64,000 nt of DNA, from the NCBI GenBank assembly GCA_018711815.1, contig DVHU01000060.1, positions 1 through 64,000 on the forward strand, in the 5' to 3' direction. The position numbers and the translations under genes were made by a program. Below are positions 32,533 through 40,576 of the stretch, piece after piece (the stretch's first letter is position 1; each line of letters starts with the position of its first letter). A model generated the notes under the pieces. The model was not told where the DNA came from. It saw only the letters and a program-made list of their open reading frames with translations, and did not search any database. Source of the DNA: Candidatus Egerieimonas intestinavium (GTDB lineage Bacteria; Bacillota; Clostridia; Lachnospirales; Lachnospiraceae).

Positions 32533-33191
32533 GGAACTGGATCCGCGTGTGCGCCTACCGGTTTAAGACCATCGGATGGCTGGGTATACTGCCGCCTTTG
32601 CTGCTGGCTCTGATCATTCCCCTGGTAATGCGAAACGAAGTCGGAGCCGGACAGTCGGTTTCCTCTGCCTATGAATGGGCAATGGGAACCCTTGAGAATT
32701 TAAATCTGGTGCTGGGAATCGTCTGGCCGCTGTTGGCCCTGAAAGGGTATTTTAAGAGCAGTTCTAAGGAATACTTCTTTTATCTGGAAGAGGGCTGGGG
32801 CCTGGGAAAGAGCCTGCAGATCTGCCTCTCCTATGCGCTGCTGACATCTCTGGTATTCCTGTATATGGTTCTGGTCACAGGGGAGCAGATGGGGGTTGAT
32901 ACGTACCTGAGAGATTACTTCGCCCTGATCGCAGAGCTGGTATTCATCCAGGGGGTATTTCTGTTTGTGGCCTTTGCCGCCGAGAGCACGCTGGTGGCTG
33001 TCATAGCGGTGATTGGGGTGAATCTGACCCAGTGGCAGAATTACCCCATGGACTGGATATGGCTCATCTTTAAGCAAGGCTCTAACTATCTCTCTGGGAA
33101 TCGGCATATGCCGGTGAAATGTGGGATGATCCTGTGCGGACTGCTCTTGCTGGGAGCCACGGCCTGGATATCAAAACGGAAGAAATTTTAA
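32511..33191 (+). CDS. Hydrophobic ABC-2-like permease subunit
   Basis: 226-residue membrane protein with about six hydrophobic helices (starting near residues 18, 62, 100, 135, 155 and 202) and a basic KRKKF C-terminus. Its ATG lies inside the end of the ATPase gene, with GGAGG just upstream, so translation is coupled. No sequence family is recognised, but position and topology indicate the second permease half of the exporter encoded by 29872-33191. Confidence 0.75.
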   Translation: MGDRSKVGNWIRVCAYRFKTIGWLGILPPLLLALIIPLVMRNEVGAGQSVSSAYEWAMGTLENLNLVLGIVWPLLALKGYFKSSSKEYFFYLEEGWGLGKSLQICLSYALLTSLVFLYMVLVTGEQMGVDTYLRDYFALIAELVFIQGVFLFVAFAAESTLVAVIAVIGVNLTQWQNYPMDWIWLIFKQGSNYLSGNRHMPVKCGMILCGLLLLGATAWISKRKKF

Positions 33192-33231
33192 ACCGGCGGA
33201 TAAGGAGTTTCCTCAGAGCGGCAGCCCTATG

Positions 33232-33292
33232 TTGTACAGAGGAGGCAGGTGAGGTATAATAGCACCAGAGCGGTCATTATATCTCACCTGCC
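33232..33292 (+). promoter_or_regulatory. SigA promoter embedded in a large inverted repeat, two-component operon
   Basis: TTGTAC (33232-33237), 17-nt spacer, TATAAT (33255-33260). The -10 lies inside an inverted repeat whose arms (GGCAGGTGAG... at 33244-33266 and ...CTCACCTGCC at 33272-33292) match over about 20 positions. It precedes the response regulator gene by about 90 nt. A strong autoregulatory operator candidate, or an RNA hairpin at the transcript start. Confidence 0.65.
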
Positions 33293-33352
33293 GATTATGA
33301 TGTTTGGATAGAGAAGGGGATAAATTAACCGCGGAAAAGGGGCGGAGATGAA

Positions 33353-34069
33353 ATGATACGGATCGCCATTTGTGACGACCAGGAGGAGGCGCGCCGGGCC
33401 ATGGAAAGGCAGATAATCCAGATTCAGAGCAGAGAAAATCTGGAGTTGGATCTCTATCTGTGCGGGAACGCCGGGCAGCTTCTGGAGGCGGTAAAGACTT
33501 ATCATCCGGATTTGGTGCTGCTGGATATTGAGATGGAGGGAAGGGATGGACTGGAGACGGCGGCAGAGCTGGGGGTTCTGGAGGAGAAGCTTAAGGTTTT
33601 ATTTGTTACTAATCTGGAGTACTTGGTTTTTGAGGCGCTGAAGCTTCATCCCTACGGCTTCGTGAGGAAAAGCAGGCTGCAGGAGGACATGGACCGATAT
33701 ATGCAGGATTTTCTGGAAGAATATAGGAAGGACCATGAGCTTTGCAGCTTTGACGGAAAAGAAAATACTATTGAAATTTTACCGGGGGAAATCAGCTATC
33801 TGGAGACCTATGGCCATCAGGTGATTCTGCATCGGACCGACGGGAGTATGCTGGAGCTTAAAGCCAGAACCACCTCCCTGGATCGGTTAGAGGAAAGGTT
33901 GTCCCGGCTGGGCTTTATCCGCTGCCACAAATCATATTTGGTTAATTGCAGGGAGATTTATGCGATAGGGAATGATAGGCTGGAGTTAAGGAAGGGTGAT
34001 TCCCTGCCGGTGAGTCATCGGAGAATTGCACAGGTTAAGAGAGAGTTCATGGAATGGAAGAGGAAATAA
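33353..34069 (+). CDS. LytTR-family response regulator (AgrA/ComE-like)
   Basis: 238 residues: receiver domain (1-~125) with acidic pocket D8-D9, phosphoacceptor D58 in LVLLDIEMEGRDG, and a C-terminal LytTR DNA-binding domain (~140-235) with ISYLETYGHQVILH, LGFIRCHKSYLVNC and SHRRIAQVK. Members control bacteriocin, virulence or quorum operons through direct-repeat sites. The ATG overlaps nothing upstream; the kinase gene overlaps its last 16 nt. Its likely targets are its own promoter and the neighbouring exporter. Confidence 0.93.
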   Translation: MIRIAICDDQEEARRAMERQIIQIQSRENLELDLYLCGNAGQLLEAVKTYHPDLVLLDIEMEGRDGLETAAELGVLEEKLKVLFVTNLEYLVFEALKLHPYGFVRKSRLQEDMDRYMQDFLEEYRKDHELCSFDGKENTIEILPGEISYLETYGHQVILHRTDGSMLELKARTTSLDRLEERLSRLGFIRCHKSYLVNCREIYAIGNDRLELRKGDSLPVSHRRIAQVKREFMEWKRK

Positions 34070-35352
34070 AGTGGTGTTTGGAACAGGCGGCGGCGCTCCT
34101 TCAGGCGCTTATTGCCGCTGATTTGTTTGTGCGGTATTTTTCCTGCCGGGAAGGAATAGAAAAGTGGAAGGCGTACCTGGTTCTGACAGGGGGATATGCG
34201 GCGACCGGGGTGGTGTTTGGAGACCTATTTCCCAATGTATGGCTGCAATCTATAAGCGGGATTTTCTGCTTGTTTTTGGTGGGGCTGTATGCTTTGGAGG
34301 GAAAGTGGGGAGAGAAGCTGTTTCTGGCGGTATTTCAGAATTTATGTACTCTGCTGTGTGCTCTGCTCACTTACGGAGGATTGGCAGCTTTTTTTCAGAA
34401 AGTGCCGGCCCAGGGACTTTATTATGGAGAGGTAGAAGTGGGAATTCGCCTGATTGTGCTGGGAATAGGGAATTTCTTGTTCTTTTTTTGCACGCGGATT
34501 TTGCTCCTGAAAAAGCATAGGGGAAAGCTAAGAGCTACGGAACTGCTGCTGGTGCTGGGAATGTCGGTGATGGCGCTGCTTTGCGGCGGCTTTTCTTACC
34601 AGAGCCTTATCTACAGCGGAACGAATCAGAATCAGGGGATTATCGTTTGTGCGTTGCTGTCTTTTACAGCAGCCCTTTATTTCTTTTTTCAGAGGATGAA
34701 CGAGGATAAAGAAAAGCTTGAGGAGATGGAGCGTATAAAAGGTCAGATCTTCTATCAGGAGAAGAGCATCACGCAGATCAGGCAGCAGTATGAAGAAATA
34801 TTGCGGCTGCGCCATGATATGAAAAACCATCTGTGGGAATTGAGGGGGATTTTAGAACAGGAAGGAACGAAGGCTGGGCTTTCGTACCTAGATTCCCTGG
34901 AAAAAGAAAAGATAGGGGTTTTAACTCCTTTTTGCAGGACAGGAGATCCGGCGGTCGACGCGGTGGTAAACGCAAAGCTGAGTCTGGCAGCCGGGCGGGA
35001 GATTGAGGTTCAATGCTTCTGGGGAGGAGAAGAGACGGGGACGAGAGGCTTGGGAATAATGCTGGGAAATCTGTTGGACAACAGCCTGGAAGCCTGTCAG
35101 AGGCTGGAGGAACCGTGGATTACTTTGGAAACGGGAAATCAAGAGGGGTATTGGTACTGTAAGATAGAAAATTCCTGGGATGGCTATCATGAGGGAGATT
35201 TAAGTCTGCAGACCACTAAGGCGGACAAAAAGTATCATGGATATGGGATAAAATCTGTCAAAAAAATGGCGGAAGAGCAGGGGGGAATGTTGGACCTTTA
35301 TGGAAAGCCGGGGAGATTTACGGCCAAGTTATATCTGAAAAAAATATCATAG
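34054..35352 (+). CDS. AgrC-like sensor histidine kinase (GHKL ATPase)
   Basis: 432 residues. An N-terminal sensor with about six hydrophobic helices (residues 1-~215), a short coiled coil (~222-255), the phosphoacceptor motif LRLRHDMKNHLWELRG (His near 257), and a GHKL ATPase domain with MLGNLLDNSLEACQ (N box) and GYGIKSVKKMAEEQGG (G box). This is the HPK10/AgrC class that senses peptides. No agrB or agrD-like pheromone gene is adjacent. Codon choice here is visibly more AT-rich than in the spo genes that follow, a possible sign of separate origin. Confidence 0.92.
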   Translation: MEEEIKWCLEQAAALLQALIAADLFVRYFSCREGIEKWKAYLVLTGGYAATGVVFGDLFPNVWLQSISGIFCLFLVGLYALEGKWGEKLFLAVFQNLCTLLCALLTYGGLAAFFQKVPAQGLYYGEVEVGIRLIVLGIGNFLFFFCTRILLLKKHRGKLRATELLLVLGMSVMALLCGGFSYQSLIYSGTNQNQGIIVCALLSFTAALYFFFQRMNEDKEKLEEMERIKGQIFYQEKSITQIRQQYEEILRLRHDMKNHLWELRGILEQEGTKAGLSYLDSLEKEKIGVLTPFCRTGDPAVDAVVNAKLSLAAGREIEVQCFWGGEETGTRGLGIMLGNLLDNSLEACQRLEEPWITLETGNQEGYWYCKIENSWDGYHEGDLSLQTTKADKKYHGYGIKSVKKMAEEQGGMLDLYGKPGRFTAKLYLKKIS

Positions 35353-35374
35353 TTCCTGCTCGTCCTCATATATT
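35347..35374 (+). promoter_or_regulatory. Candidate SigE promoter of the spoIIIA operon
   Basis: TCATAGT (35347-35353), 13-nt spacer, CATATATT (35367-35374), close to the SigE pattern KMATAWW-(13-15)-CATACANT. It starts within the end of the kinase gene and lies 20 nt before the spoIIIAA ATG. The spoIIIA operon is SigE-controlled in Bacillus. Confidence 0.5.
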
Positions 35375-35393
35375 ATCTTAAGGGGTGAGCAGG

Positions 35394-36353
35394 ATGAAGC
35401 AGGATGAATTAATCAGGCTCTTTGCCGGGAGGCTGCGGCGGATTCTGGAACGGGGAAGCCCGGACTGGGAACGTCTGCAGGAGATTCGCCTCCGGGTCAA
35501 TGAGCCTTTTTTGATGCTGGTTGACGGGAGAGAGTATTTTCTCACGGAGGAGGGGACTGTCACCGGAGAGCGGCAAAAGGCCTGCCGGGTGTCTGCCCAG
35601 GAAATCCGGGAGACATTGGAATACATCAGCAGCTACTCCCTCTATGCCTTTGCCCAGGAGCTGCGCCAGGGCTTTCTCACGGTTCCGGGCGGGCACAGGG
35701 TGGGCGTGGCCGGAAGGGTAATTTTAGAAGGGGAGAGGGTCAAGGGGATGCAGCATATTTCCTATCTGAATATCCGGGTATCCCATGAGAAAAAGGGCTG
35801 CGCCGACCAGGTGCTTCCCTACGTGATCGGGGAGGGGCAGGTGCGCCATACCCTGCTGATCTCACCGCCCCGCTGCGGCAAGACCACCCTCCTGCGGGAT
35901 TTGATCCGGCAGATTTCGGATGGGACGGGGGAGTTTCCCGGCTGCACCGTGGGGGTGGTGGATGAGCGTTCTGAGCTGGGGGGCTCCTACCTGGGGGTGC
36001 CCCAGAATGATCTGGGCATCCGCACAGACCTGCTGGACTGCTGTCCCAAGGCGGAGGGGATGCTGATGCTGGTGCGCTCCATGGCCCCGGCGGTGGTGGC
36101 GGTGGACGAGATCGGCGGGGACGCGGATATCCGGGCTCTGGAGACGGTGCTGCACTGCGGCTGCCGGCTTTTGGCCACGGTCCACGGTGACTCCATGGAG
36201 GATGTGCGCAGCCGTCCCCTGCTGGGGCGGCTGGTGAGCAGCCATGTGTTTGAACGCTATATTGTGCTGGAGGGAGGGAAAGCCGGCGTGGTGCGGGAAA
36301 TCTTTGACGGCCGGGGAACACGTCTGTACGGAAGAGGAGCCTGCCTATGCTGA
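35394..36353 (+). CDS. spoIIIAA: Stage III sporulation protein AA (ATPase)
   Basis: 319-residue AAA/secretion-type ATPase that powers the SpoIIIA-SpoIIQ feeding channel, acting at the mother-cell face of the forespore membrane. Walker A ISPPRCGKTTLLRD, Walker B VVAVDEIGG, and the intervening VGVVDERSELGGSYLGVPQNDLG segment are diagnostic. ATG 35394 follows AAGGGG with good spacing; GTG 35385 overlaps that site. First gene of a complete spoIIIAA-AH operon; the next gene starts before its stop. Confidence 0.96.
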   Translation: MKQDELIRLFAGRLRRILERGSPDWERLQEIRLRVNEPFLMLVDGREYFLTEEGTVTGERQKACRVSAQEIRETLEYISSYSLYAFAQELRQGFLTVPGGHRVGVAGRVILEGERVKGMQHISYLNIRVSHEKKGCADQVLPYVIGEGQVRHTLLISPPRCGKTTLLRDLIRQISDGTGEFPGCTVGVVDERSELGGSYLGVPQNDLGIRTDLLDCCPKAEGMLMLVRSMAPAVVAVDEIGGDADIRALETVLHCGCRLLATVHGDSMEDVRSRPLLGRLVSSHVFERYIVLEGGKAGVVREIFDGRGTRLYGRGACLC

Positions 36354-36865
36354 AGCTGGCCGGGGCGGGGCTGCTTCTTTTTGCCTGCGCAGGCTGGGGC
36401 TTTTCCGTTTCCTGGCAGCTGTGGGAGCGCATGCGGGATCTGCGGGAACTGCGCAGAATCGCGGCCCTGCTGCGCCAGGAGATCTCCTATGCGGGCACCG
36501 CCCTGCCGGAGGCCCTGGGCAGGATCGCTAAGAAGGTGAGCCGTCCCTTTGGAGAATTTCTGGACAGGCTGGCCCAGGAGCTGGTGAAATACCCCGGGGA
36601 CAGCTTTGGGATGATTTTCGCGGAGCAGGTGGATGAGCAGCTGTACCGGACGGCCCTGGAGCCCCAGGATCTGGCGGATTTCAAGGAGCTGGGTCGATAC
36701 CTGGGCTACCTGGACAAGGAAATGCAGCTGGCCAACCTGGACCTGTACCTGGCGGAGACCGAGGAAAAACTGGCCCGGCTGACCCAGGAGCTGCCTGCCA
36801 GGAGGAAGCTGTTTCAGGTGCTGGGCGTGATGGCGGGACTTTTTTTGGCCGTACTGTTTCTGTAG
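36347..36865 (+). CDS. spoIIIAB: Stage III sporulation protein AB
   Basis: 172 residues. A hydrophobic helix at each end (about 1-19 and 156-172) flanks a GspF-like helical domain (LRELRRIAALLRQEI, PLPEALGRIAKK). Component of the SpoIIIA transenvelope complex; the GspF resemblance suggests an inner-membrane platform role. ATG overlaps spoIIIAA by 7 nt. Length typical. Confidence 0.93.
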   Translation: MLKLAGAGLLLFACAGWGFSVSWQLWERMRDLRELRRIAALLRQEISYAGTALPEALGRIAKKVSRPFGEFLDRLAQELVKYPGDSFGMIFAEQVDEQLYRTALEPQDLADFKELGRYLGYLDKEMQLANLDLYLAETEEKLARLTQELPARRKLFQVLGVMAGLFLAVLFL

Positions 36866-36880
36866 GAGAGGGGGAACCGG

Positions 36881-37075
36881 GTGGAGGTTAGTATCATCTT
36901 TAAAATCGGGGCCGTGGGAATCCTGGTATCCGTGCTCAGCCAGGTGCTCAAGCACAGCGGCAGGGAGGAGCAGGCTTTTCTCACCAGCCTGGCGGGACTG
37001 ATTTTGGTGCTGTTCTGGATCCTTCCCTATATCTATGATCTCTTTGACACCATCAAACAATTATTTTCCCTTTAA
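36881..37075 (+). CDS. spoIIIAC: Stage III sporulation protein AC
   Basis: 64-residue protein with two transmembrane helices (about 5-23 and 34-52), the normal size for SpoIIIAC. Highly conserved KIGAVGILVSVLSQVLKHSGREEQAF opening. GTG start at 36881 after GAGAGGGGG. Sits 15 nt after spoIIIAB and 11 nt before spoIIIAD, in the canonical order. Confidence 0.95.
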   Translation: MEVSIIFKIGAVGILVSVLSQVLKHSGREEQAFLTSLAGLILVLFWILPYIYDLFDTIKQLFSL

Positions 37076-37086
37076 GGAGGCGGCCG

Positions 37087-37473
37087 ATGGATGTAGTGAA
37101 GATTGCGGTGCTGGGGCTTATGGGGGTGATGGTAGGCCTGTTTTTTAAACAGGCGCGCCCGGAGTACACCCTTTACATAAGCCTGGCCACAGGGCTTTTG
37201 ATCCTGATTCTGGCGGCGGGAAAGCTGGAGGCGGTCTTTGCCCTGCTGCGCCAGATCCAGGCTTACCTTCCCATCAAGACAGCTTACGTGACGGCCATAT
37301 TAAAAATGGTGGGCATCGCTTATATCGGCCAATTTTCCGCGGGGCTGTGCAGGGATGCGGGTTATTCTTCGGTGGCCGGACAGATTGAGCTCTTCTGCAA
37401 GCTGTCTATTTTGCTGATCAGCCTGCCGATTCTCCTGGCGCTTTTGGAGACGCTGCAGGGATTCCTGGGATGA
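37087..37473 (+). CDS. spoIIIAD: Stage III sporulation protein AD
   Basis: 128-residue integral membrane protein related to SpoIIIAC, with about four hydrophobic helices. The conserved motifs KTAYVTAILKMVGIAYIGQF and LCRDAGYSSVAGQIEL are clear. AAGGAGG precedes ATG 37087. Overlaps spoIIIAE by 4 nt. Forms part of the membrane channel between mother cell and forespore. Confidence 0.95.
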   Translation: MDVVKIAVLGLMGVMVGLFFKQARPEYTLYISLATGLLILILAAGKLEAVFALLRQIQAYLPIKTAYVTAILKMVGIAYIGQFSAGLCRDAGYSSVAGQIELFCKLSILLISLPILLALLETLQGFLG

Positions 37474-38621
37474 GGGCTCGCGGATGGCTGATGGGCATGC
37501 TGGCCCTGCTTCTTTTGTGGGGTGGGGCCAGACCGGCCCAGGCGGAGGAAACGGTGGAGGGGCTTGCGGGGGAGCTCCAGCAGGAACTGCTGAACCGGGA
37601 GGAGATCACAGAAGTACAGGAGGCGCTGGAAGAACTGTTGGGGGAGGACAGTTTTTCTTTTTTTGACGCATTGCTGGAGCTCATGGAGGGGGACACGGAT
37701 GGGCTAAAGGAGCGTTTTGGCAGTCTCCTCTGGGAGGCGCTCTCCCGGCAGCTGATTCAGGAGAAGGAGCTTTTCTTTCAGGTGATTCTCCTGGTTTTGG
37801 CCGCGGCTCTGCTGGCCAATTTCTCCCACCTGTTTTCCGGGGGGCAGATCGGCGAAATCAGCTTTTACGTGGTCTATCTGCTGCTTTTGACTCTGCTTTT
37901 GAAGGCCTTCGGGGAGATCAGCCTGGATTTGGCCGGTTATCTGGAGGGAATGACGGAATTTATGAAGGTTCTCTCCCCGGCCTACTGCCTGGTGGTGGCT
38001 GCGGCGGGGGGAGCGGTGAGCAGCGCTATGTTTTATCAGATTGCCCTGCTGGTGATCACGGCGGTTCAGATGATTCTCCTGGCGGTGGTGCTGCCGGGCA
38101 TCAATGTCTATGTGCTGCTTATGCTGGTAAACCTCTTGTCCAAAGAGGATTTTCTCTCCCGGCTGGCGGAACTGTTAAGCCAGGTGCTCTCCTGGATATT
38201 GAAGACGCTGCTGGCAGTGGTTATCGGGCTGCAGGTGGTGCAGCGGCTGATCGCCCCGGCAGTGGATTCCCTGCGCCGGTCTCTGCTGGGGAAAACCGCC
38301 TCGGCCATTCCGGGAATCGGAAATGCCATTAACGCGGTGACCGAGGTGGTGCTGGGCACCGCCGTGCTGATTCGCAACTGTATGGGGGTGGCGGCCATGG
38401 CGGTGCTGCTGCTGGCGGGGATACGCCCTCTGGTGCGGCTGGCGGTCACCAGCCTGCTCTACCGGCTTATGGGGGCCCTCTCCCAGCCCATCTCGGACAA
38501 GCGGGTGGCGGGAGCGCTGGGGGCCATGGGGGAGGGCTGCGGGCTTCTGCTGAAGCTTCTCTTTACGGCGGAGCTCTTGTTTCTTTTGGCCATCGCCCTT
38601 TTGGCGGGGAGCCTTTCCTAG
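37470..38621 (+). CDS. spoIIIAE: Stage III sporulation protein AE
   Basis: 383-residue polytopic protein: signal peptide with cleavage expected after ARPAQA (residues ~20-25), an acidic extracytoplasmic segment (25-~85), then about six to seven transmembrane helices to the C-terminus. The segment ALLANFSHLFSGGQIGEISFY and SAIPGIGNAINAVTEVVLG are conserved in the family. Starts on the spoIIIAD stop. Probably the main channel-forming membrane subunit. Confidence 0.94.
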   Translation: MRARGWLMGMLALLLLWGGARPAQAEETVEGLAGELQQELLNREEITEVQEALEELLGEDSFSFFDALLELMEGDTDGLKERFGSLLWEALSRQLIQEKELFFQVILLVLAAALLANFSHLFSGGQIGEISFYVVYLLLLTLLLKAFGEISLDLAGYLEGMTEFMKVLSPAYCLVVAAAGGAVSSAMFYQIALLVITAVQMILLAVVLPGINVYVLLMLVNLLSKEDFLSRLAELLSQVLSWILKTLLAVVIGLQVVQRLIAPAVDSLRRSLLGKTASAIPGIGNAINAVTEVVLGTAVLIRNCMGVAAMAVLLLAGIRPLVRLAVTSLLYRLMGALSQPISDKRVAGALGAMGEGCGLLLKLLFTAELLFLLAIALLAGSLS

Positions 38622-38630
38622 GAGGTGGGT

Positions 38631-39182
38631 ATGACAGAGGCCATTTACGGCTGGATGCGCAATCTGGCCTATACGCTGCTGTTTTTTACTGCGGTGCTGC
38701 AGCTATTGCCGGAGGGAGATTACCGGAGGTATGTGAAATACTTTCTGGGGCTATTGCTGATTCTCACGGTCATGGGGCCTCTTTTGGATTTGTTTTCTCT
38801 GGAGGATTCCCTGGGAGGGATTATGGACCGTTATCTGGAGCGGTCGGAGGATTACCAGCAGGAGGCCTTTTCTGAGGGAGAGCGGATAGCCGATTCTTAT
38901 GTGAAGGAGGCTGCGGCCCTGACGGTGGAGGGTCAGCTCCTGGAGATATTTTCCGGGGAGGAGCTGGCGGTGGCGGATTTATCCATGGAGCAGGGGGAGG
39001 ACGGCCTTCCCACCGAGCTGTGGGTTCTGGCGGTTCCCCGGGAGGCGGAGGGGCAGATTGTGGCGGGAAATGCCAGGACAGCTCCGGAATCCCAGCAGCC
39101 CCGGGCCCAGCGCCTGAAAAATCAGGTGGGGGAGGTCTACGGGCTGTCGGCGGAACATATTCATATCAGTATACGGGAGTAG
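38631..39182 (+). CDS. spoIIIAF: Stage III sporulation protein AF
   Basis: 183 residues: two transmembrane helices (about 10-26 and 34-53) and a soluble C-terminal domain that resembles a secretion-system ring-building motif, facing the intermembrane space. ATG 38631 is chosen because AGGAGG (38620-38625) is 5 nt upstream; the in-frame GTG 38625 overlaps that site. The C-terminal VYGLSAEHIHISIRE fits the family end. Canonical operon position. Confidence 0.93.
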   Translation: MTEAIYGWMRNLAYTLLFFTAVLQLLPEGDYRRYVKYFLGLLLILTVMGPLLDLFSLEDSLGGIMDRYLERSEDYQQEAFSEGERIADSYVKEAAALTVEGQLLEIFSGEELAVADLSMEQGEDGLPTELWVLAVPREAEGQIVAGNARTAPESQQPRAQRLKNQVGEVYGLSAEHIHISIRE

Positions 39183-39185
39183 GGC

Positions 39186-39761
39186 ATGAAGGAAAAATTG
39201 CAGGCTTGTCTGCGGAAGATGAAGCGGGAGCAGCTGCTGGTGCTGGGACTTATAGGGCTCCTGCTGCTGGTGCTGGCCCTGCCGGTGAAGGAAAAGGAGC
39301 AGCAGAAAGGGGAAGGAGGGCAAGGGGAATCCTCCTCGGCCGCCGGGGAAACTGTTCAGGAAGCCGGAGGACGGGAGGAGCTCCAGAGCCAGCTGGAGGA
39401 GGCCCTCTCCCAGGTGGAGGGAGTGGGGCAGGTGAAGGTGCTGATTACCATGGAGACCACCGGGGAGCGGGTGGTGGAGAAGGACACGCCGGACACCACC
39501 CAGAAAAACAGCCAGCAGGACAGCCAGGGAGGGACGCAGAATCAGGAGACGGTGAGCCGGGAGGAGAGCACAGTGTATGAGAAGGGGGAGGACGGCCGGG
39601 AGACACCCTACGTTACTTCGGAGATTTTGCCCCAGATCCGCGGCGTGCTGGTGATCGCCCAGGGAGGGGGAAATCCGGAGACCGTACAGCAGATTCAGGA
39701 GGCGGTGGAGGCATTATTTCACCTGGAAGCCCATAAAATAAAAGTAATGAAAATGAAATGA
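39186..39761 (+). CDS. spoIIIAG: Stage III sporulation protein AG
   Basis: 191 residues: basic N-terminus, one transmembrane helix (about 18-36), an acidic/Gln-rich linker, then the ring-building domain (LEEALSQVEGVGQVKVLITMET ... EILPQIRGVLVIAQGGG). SpoIIIAG forms the large ring in the mother-cell membrane side of the channel. Three nucleotides after spoIIIAF. Extra Glu/Gln-rich loop (about 98-125) is typical of variable insertions in this protein. Confidence 0.94.
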   Translation: MKEKLQACLRKMKREQLLVLGLIGLLLLVLALPVKEKEQQKGEGGQGESSSAAGETVQEAGGREELQSQLEEALSQVEGVGQVKVLITMETTGERVVEKDTPDTTQKNSQQDSQGGTQNQETVSREESTVYEKGEDGRETPYVTSEILPQIRGVLVIAQGGGNPETVQQIQEAVEALFHLEAHKIKVMKMK

Positions 39762-39771
39762 GGGAAAAAGC

Positions 39772-40467
39772 GTGAAAAAGATTTTTAAGAAAAATCAGCT
39801 CATCATCACTGCACTGGCCATCATGATCGCGGCTGCCGGGTATATTAATTACTCCGACGTGAAGCTGCAGTCCGGTGAATCCAAGGAAAAAGCCAGCAAG
39901 ACAGAGTCGGTCAGCGAGACCGCGGACCTGGATACAGTGCTTTCGGATATTGAAAGCCTGGATCAGGATATCACCGACGAGACGGCGAAGGTGGAGGAGG
40001 AGACTGCCGGAGCCGGGGAGGAGGGACAGGGAGCCCAGGAGGATGCGGATGAGACGGCCTCCGAAACTCCGGGGGAGGCCGTGCTTACCGGCACGGAGGC
40101 GGCTACATATTCCGCCCAGGCACGGATCACCCGGGAGCAGACCAGGGCCCAGAATAAGGAGACGCTGCTGGAGATTATCGACAATGAATCTCTGACCCAG
40201 GAGCAGAAGGAAGACGCCATCGCCTCCATGGTAAATATGACCGAGATCGCGGAGAAGGAGGAGGCCGCGGAGCTGATGCTGCAGGCCAAGGGCTTTGAGA
40301 ACGCGGTAGTCAACCTCACCGGGGACACGGCGGACGTGGTGGTGGGAGCCGCGGAGCTCACGGATGCCCAGCGCGCCCAGATCGAGGATATCGTAAAGCG
40401 CAAGACCGGCGTGGAGGGCCAGAATATTGTCATCACCCCCATGAGCGGAGAAAATACGGAGAAATAG
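39772..40467 (+). CDS. spoIIIAH: Stage III sporulation protein AH
   Basis: 231 residues: lysine-rich N-terminus, one transmembrane helix (about 8-25), a long acidic linker (30-~125), then the ring-building domain (TREQTRAQNKETLLEII ... MLQAKGFENAVVNLTGDTADVVV). It pairs with SpoIIQ or a functional analogue on the forespore side. GTG 39772 follows AGGGAAAAA with a weak ribosome site. Last gene of the operon; no strong terminator follows before the prfC promoter. Confidence 0.95.
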   Translation: MKKIFKKNQLIITALAIMIAAAGYINYSDVKLQSGESKEKASKTESVSETADLDTVLSDIESLDQDITDETAKVEEETAGAGEEGQGAQEDADETASETPGEAVLTGTEAATYSAQARITREQTRAQNKETLLEIIDNESLTQEQKEDAIASMVNMTEIAEKEEAAELMLQAKGFENAVVNLTGDTADVVVGAAELTDAQRAQIEDIVKRKTGVEGQNIVITPMSGENTEK

Positions 40468-40469
40468 CC

Positions 40470-40498
40470 TTGACAGTGCCATTTACCTATAATACAAT
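40470..40498 (+). promoter_or_regulatory. SigA promoter of prfC
   Basis: TTGACA (40470-40475), 17-nt spacer, TACAAT (40493-40498), about 80 nt before the GTG start. Confidence 0.8.
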
Positions 40499-40576
40499 AT
40501 CAAGCTGAGACGATTAGCCGAAAAGGGCGTAGCCCTGGGCTTTAACCATAAGAAAAGTGCGACGAGGAGGGTTACT

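Noticed and set aside
40470-40493. TTGACA paired with TATAAT at 40488 as prfC promoter
   Set aside because: The spacing would be 12 nt; TACAAT at 40493 gives the ideal 17 nt.
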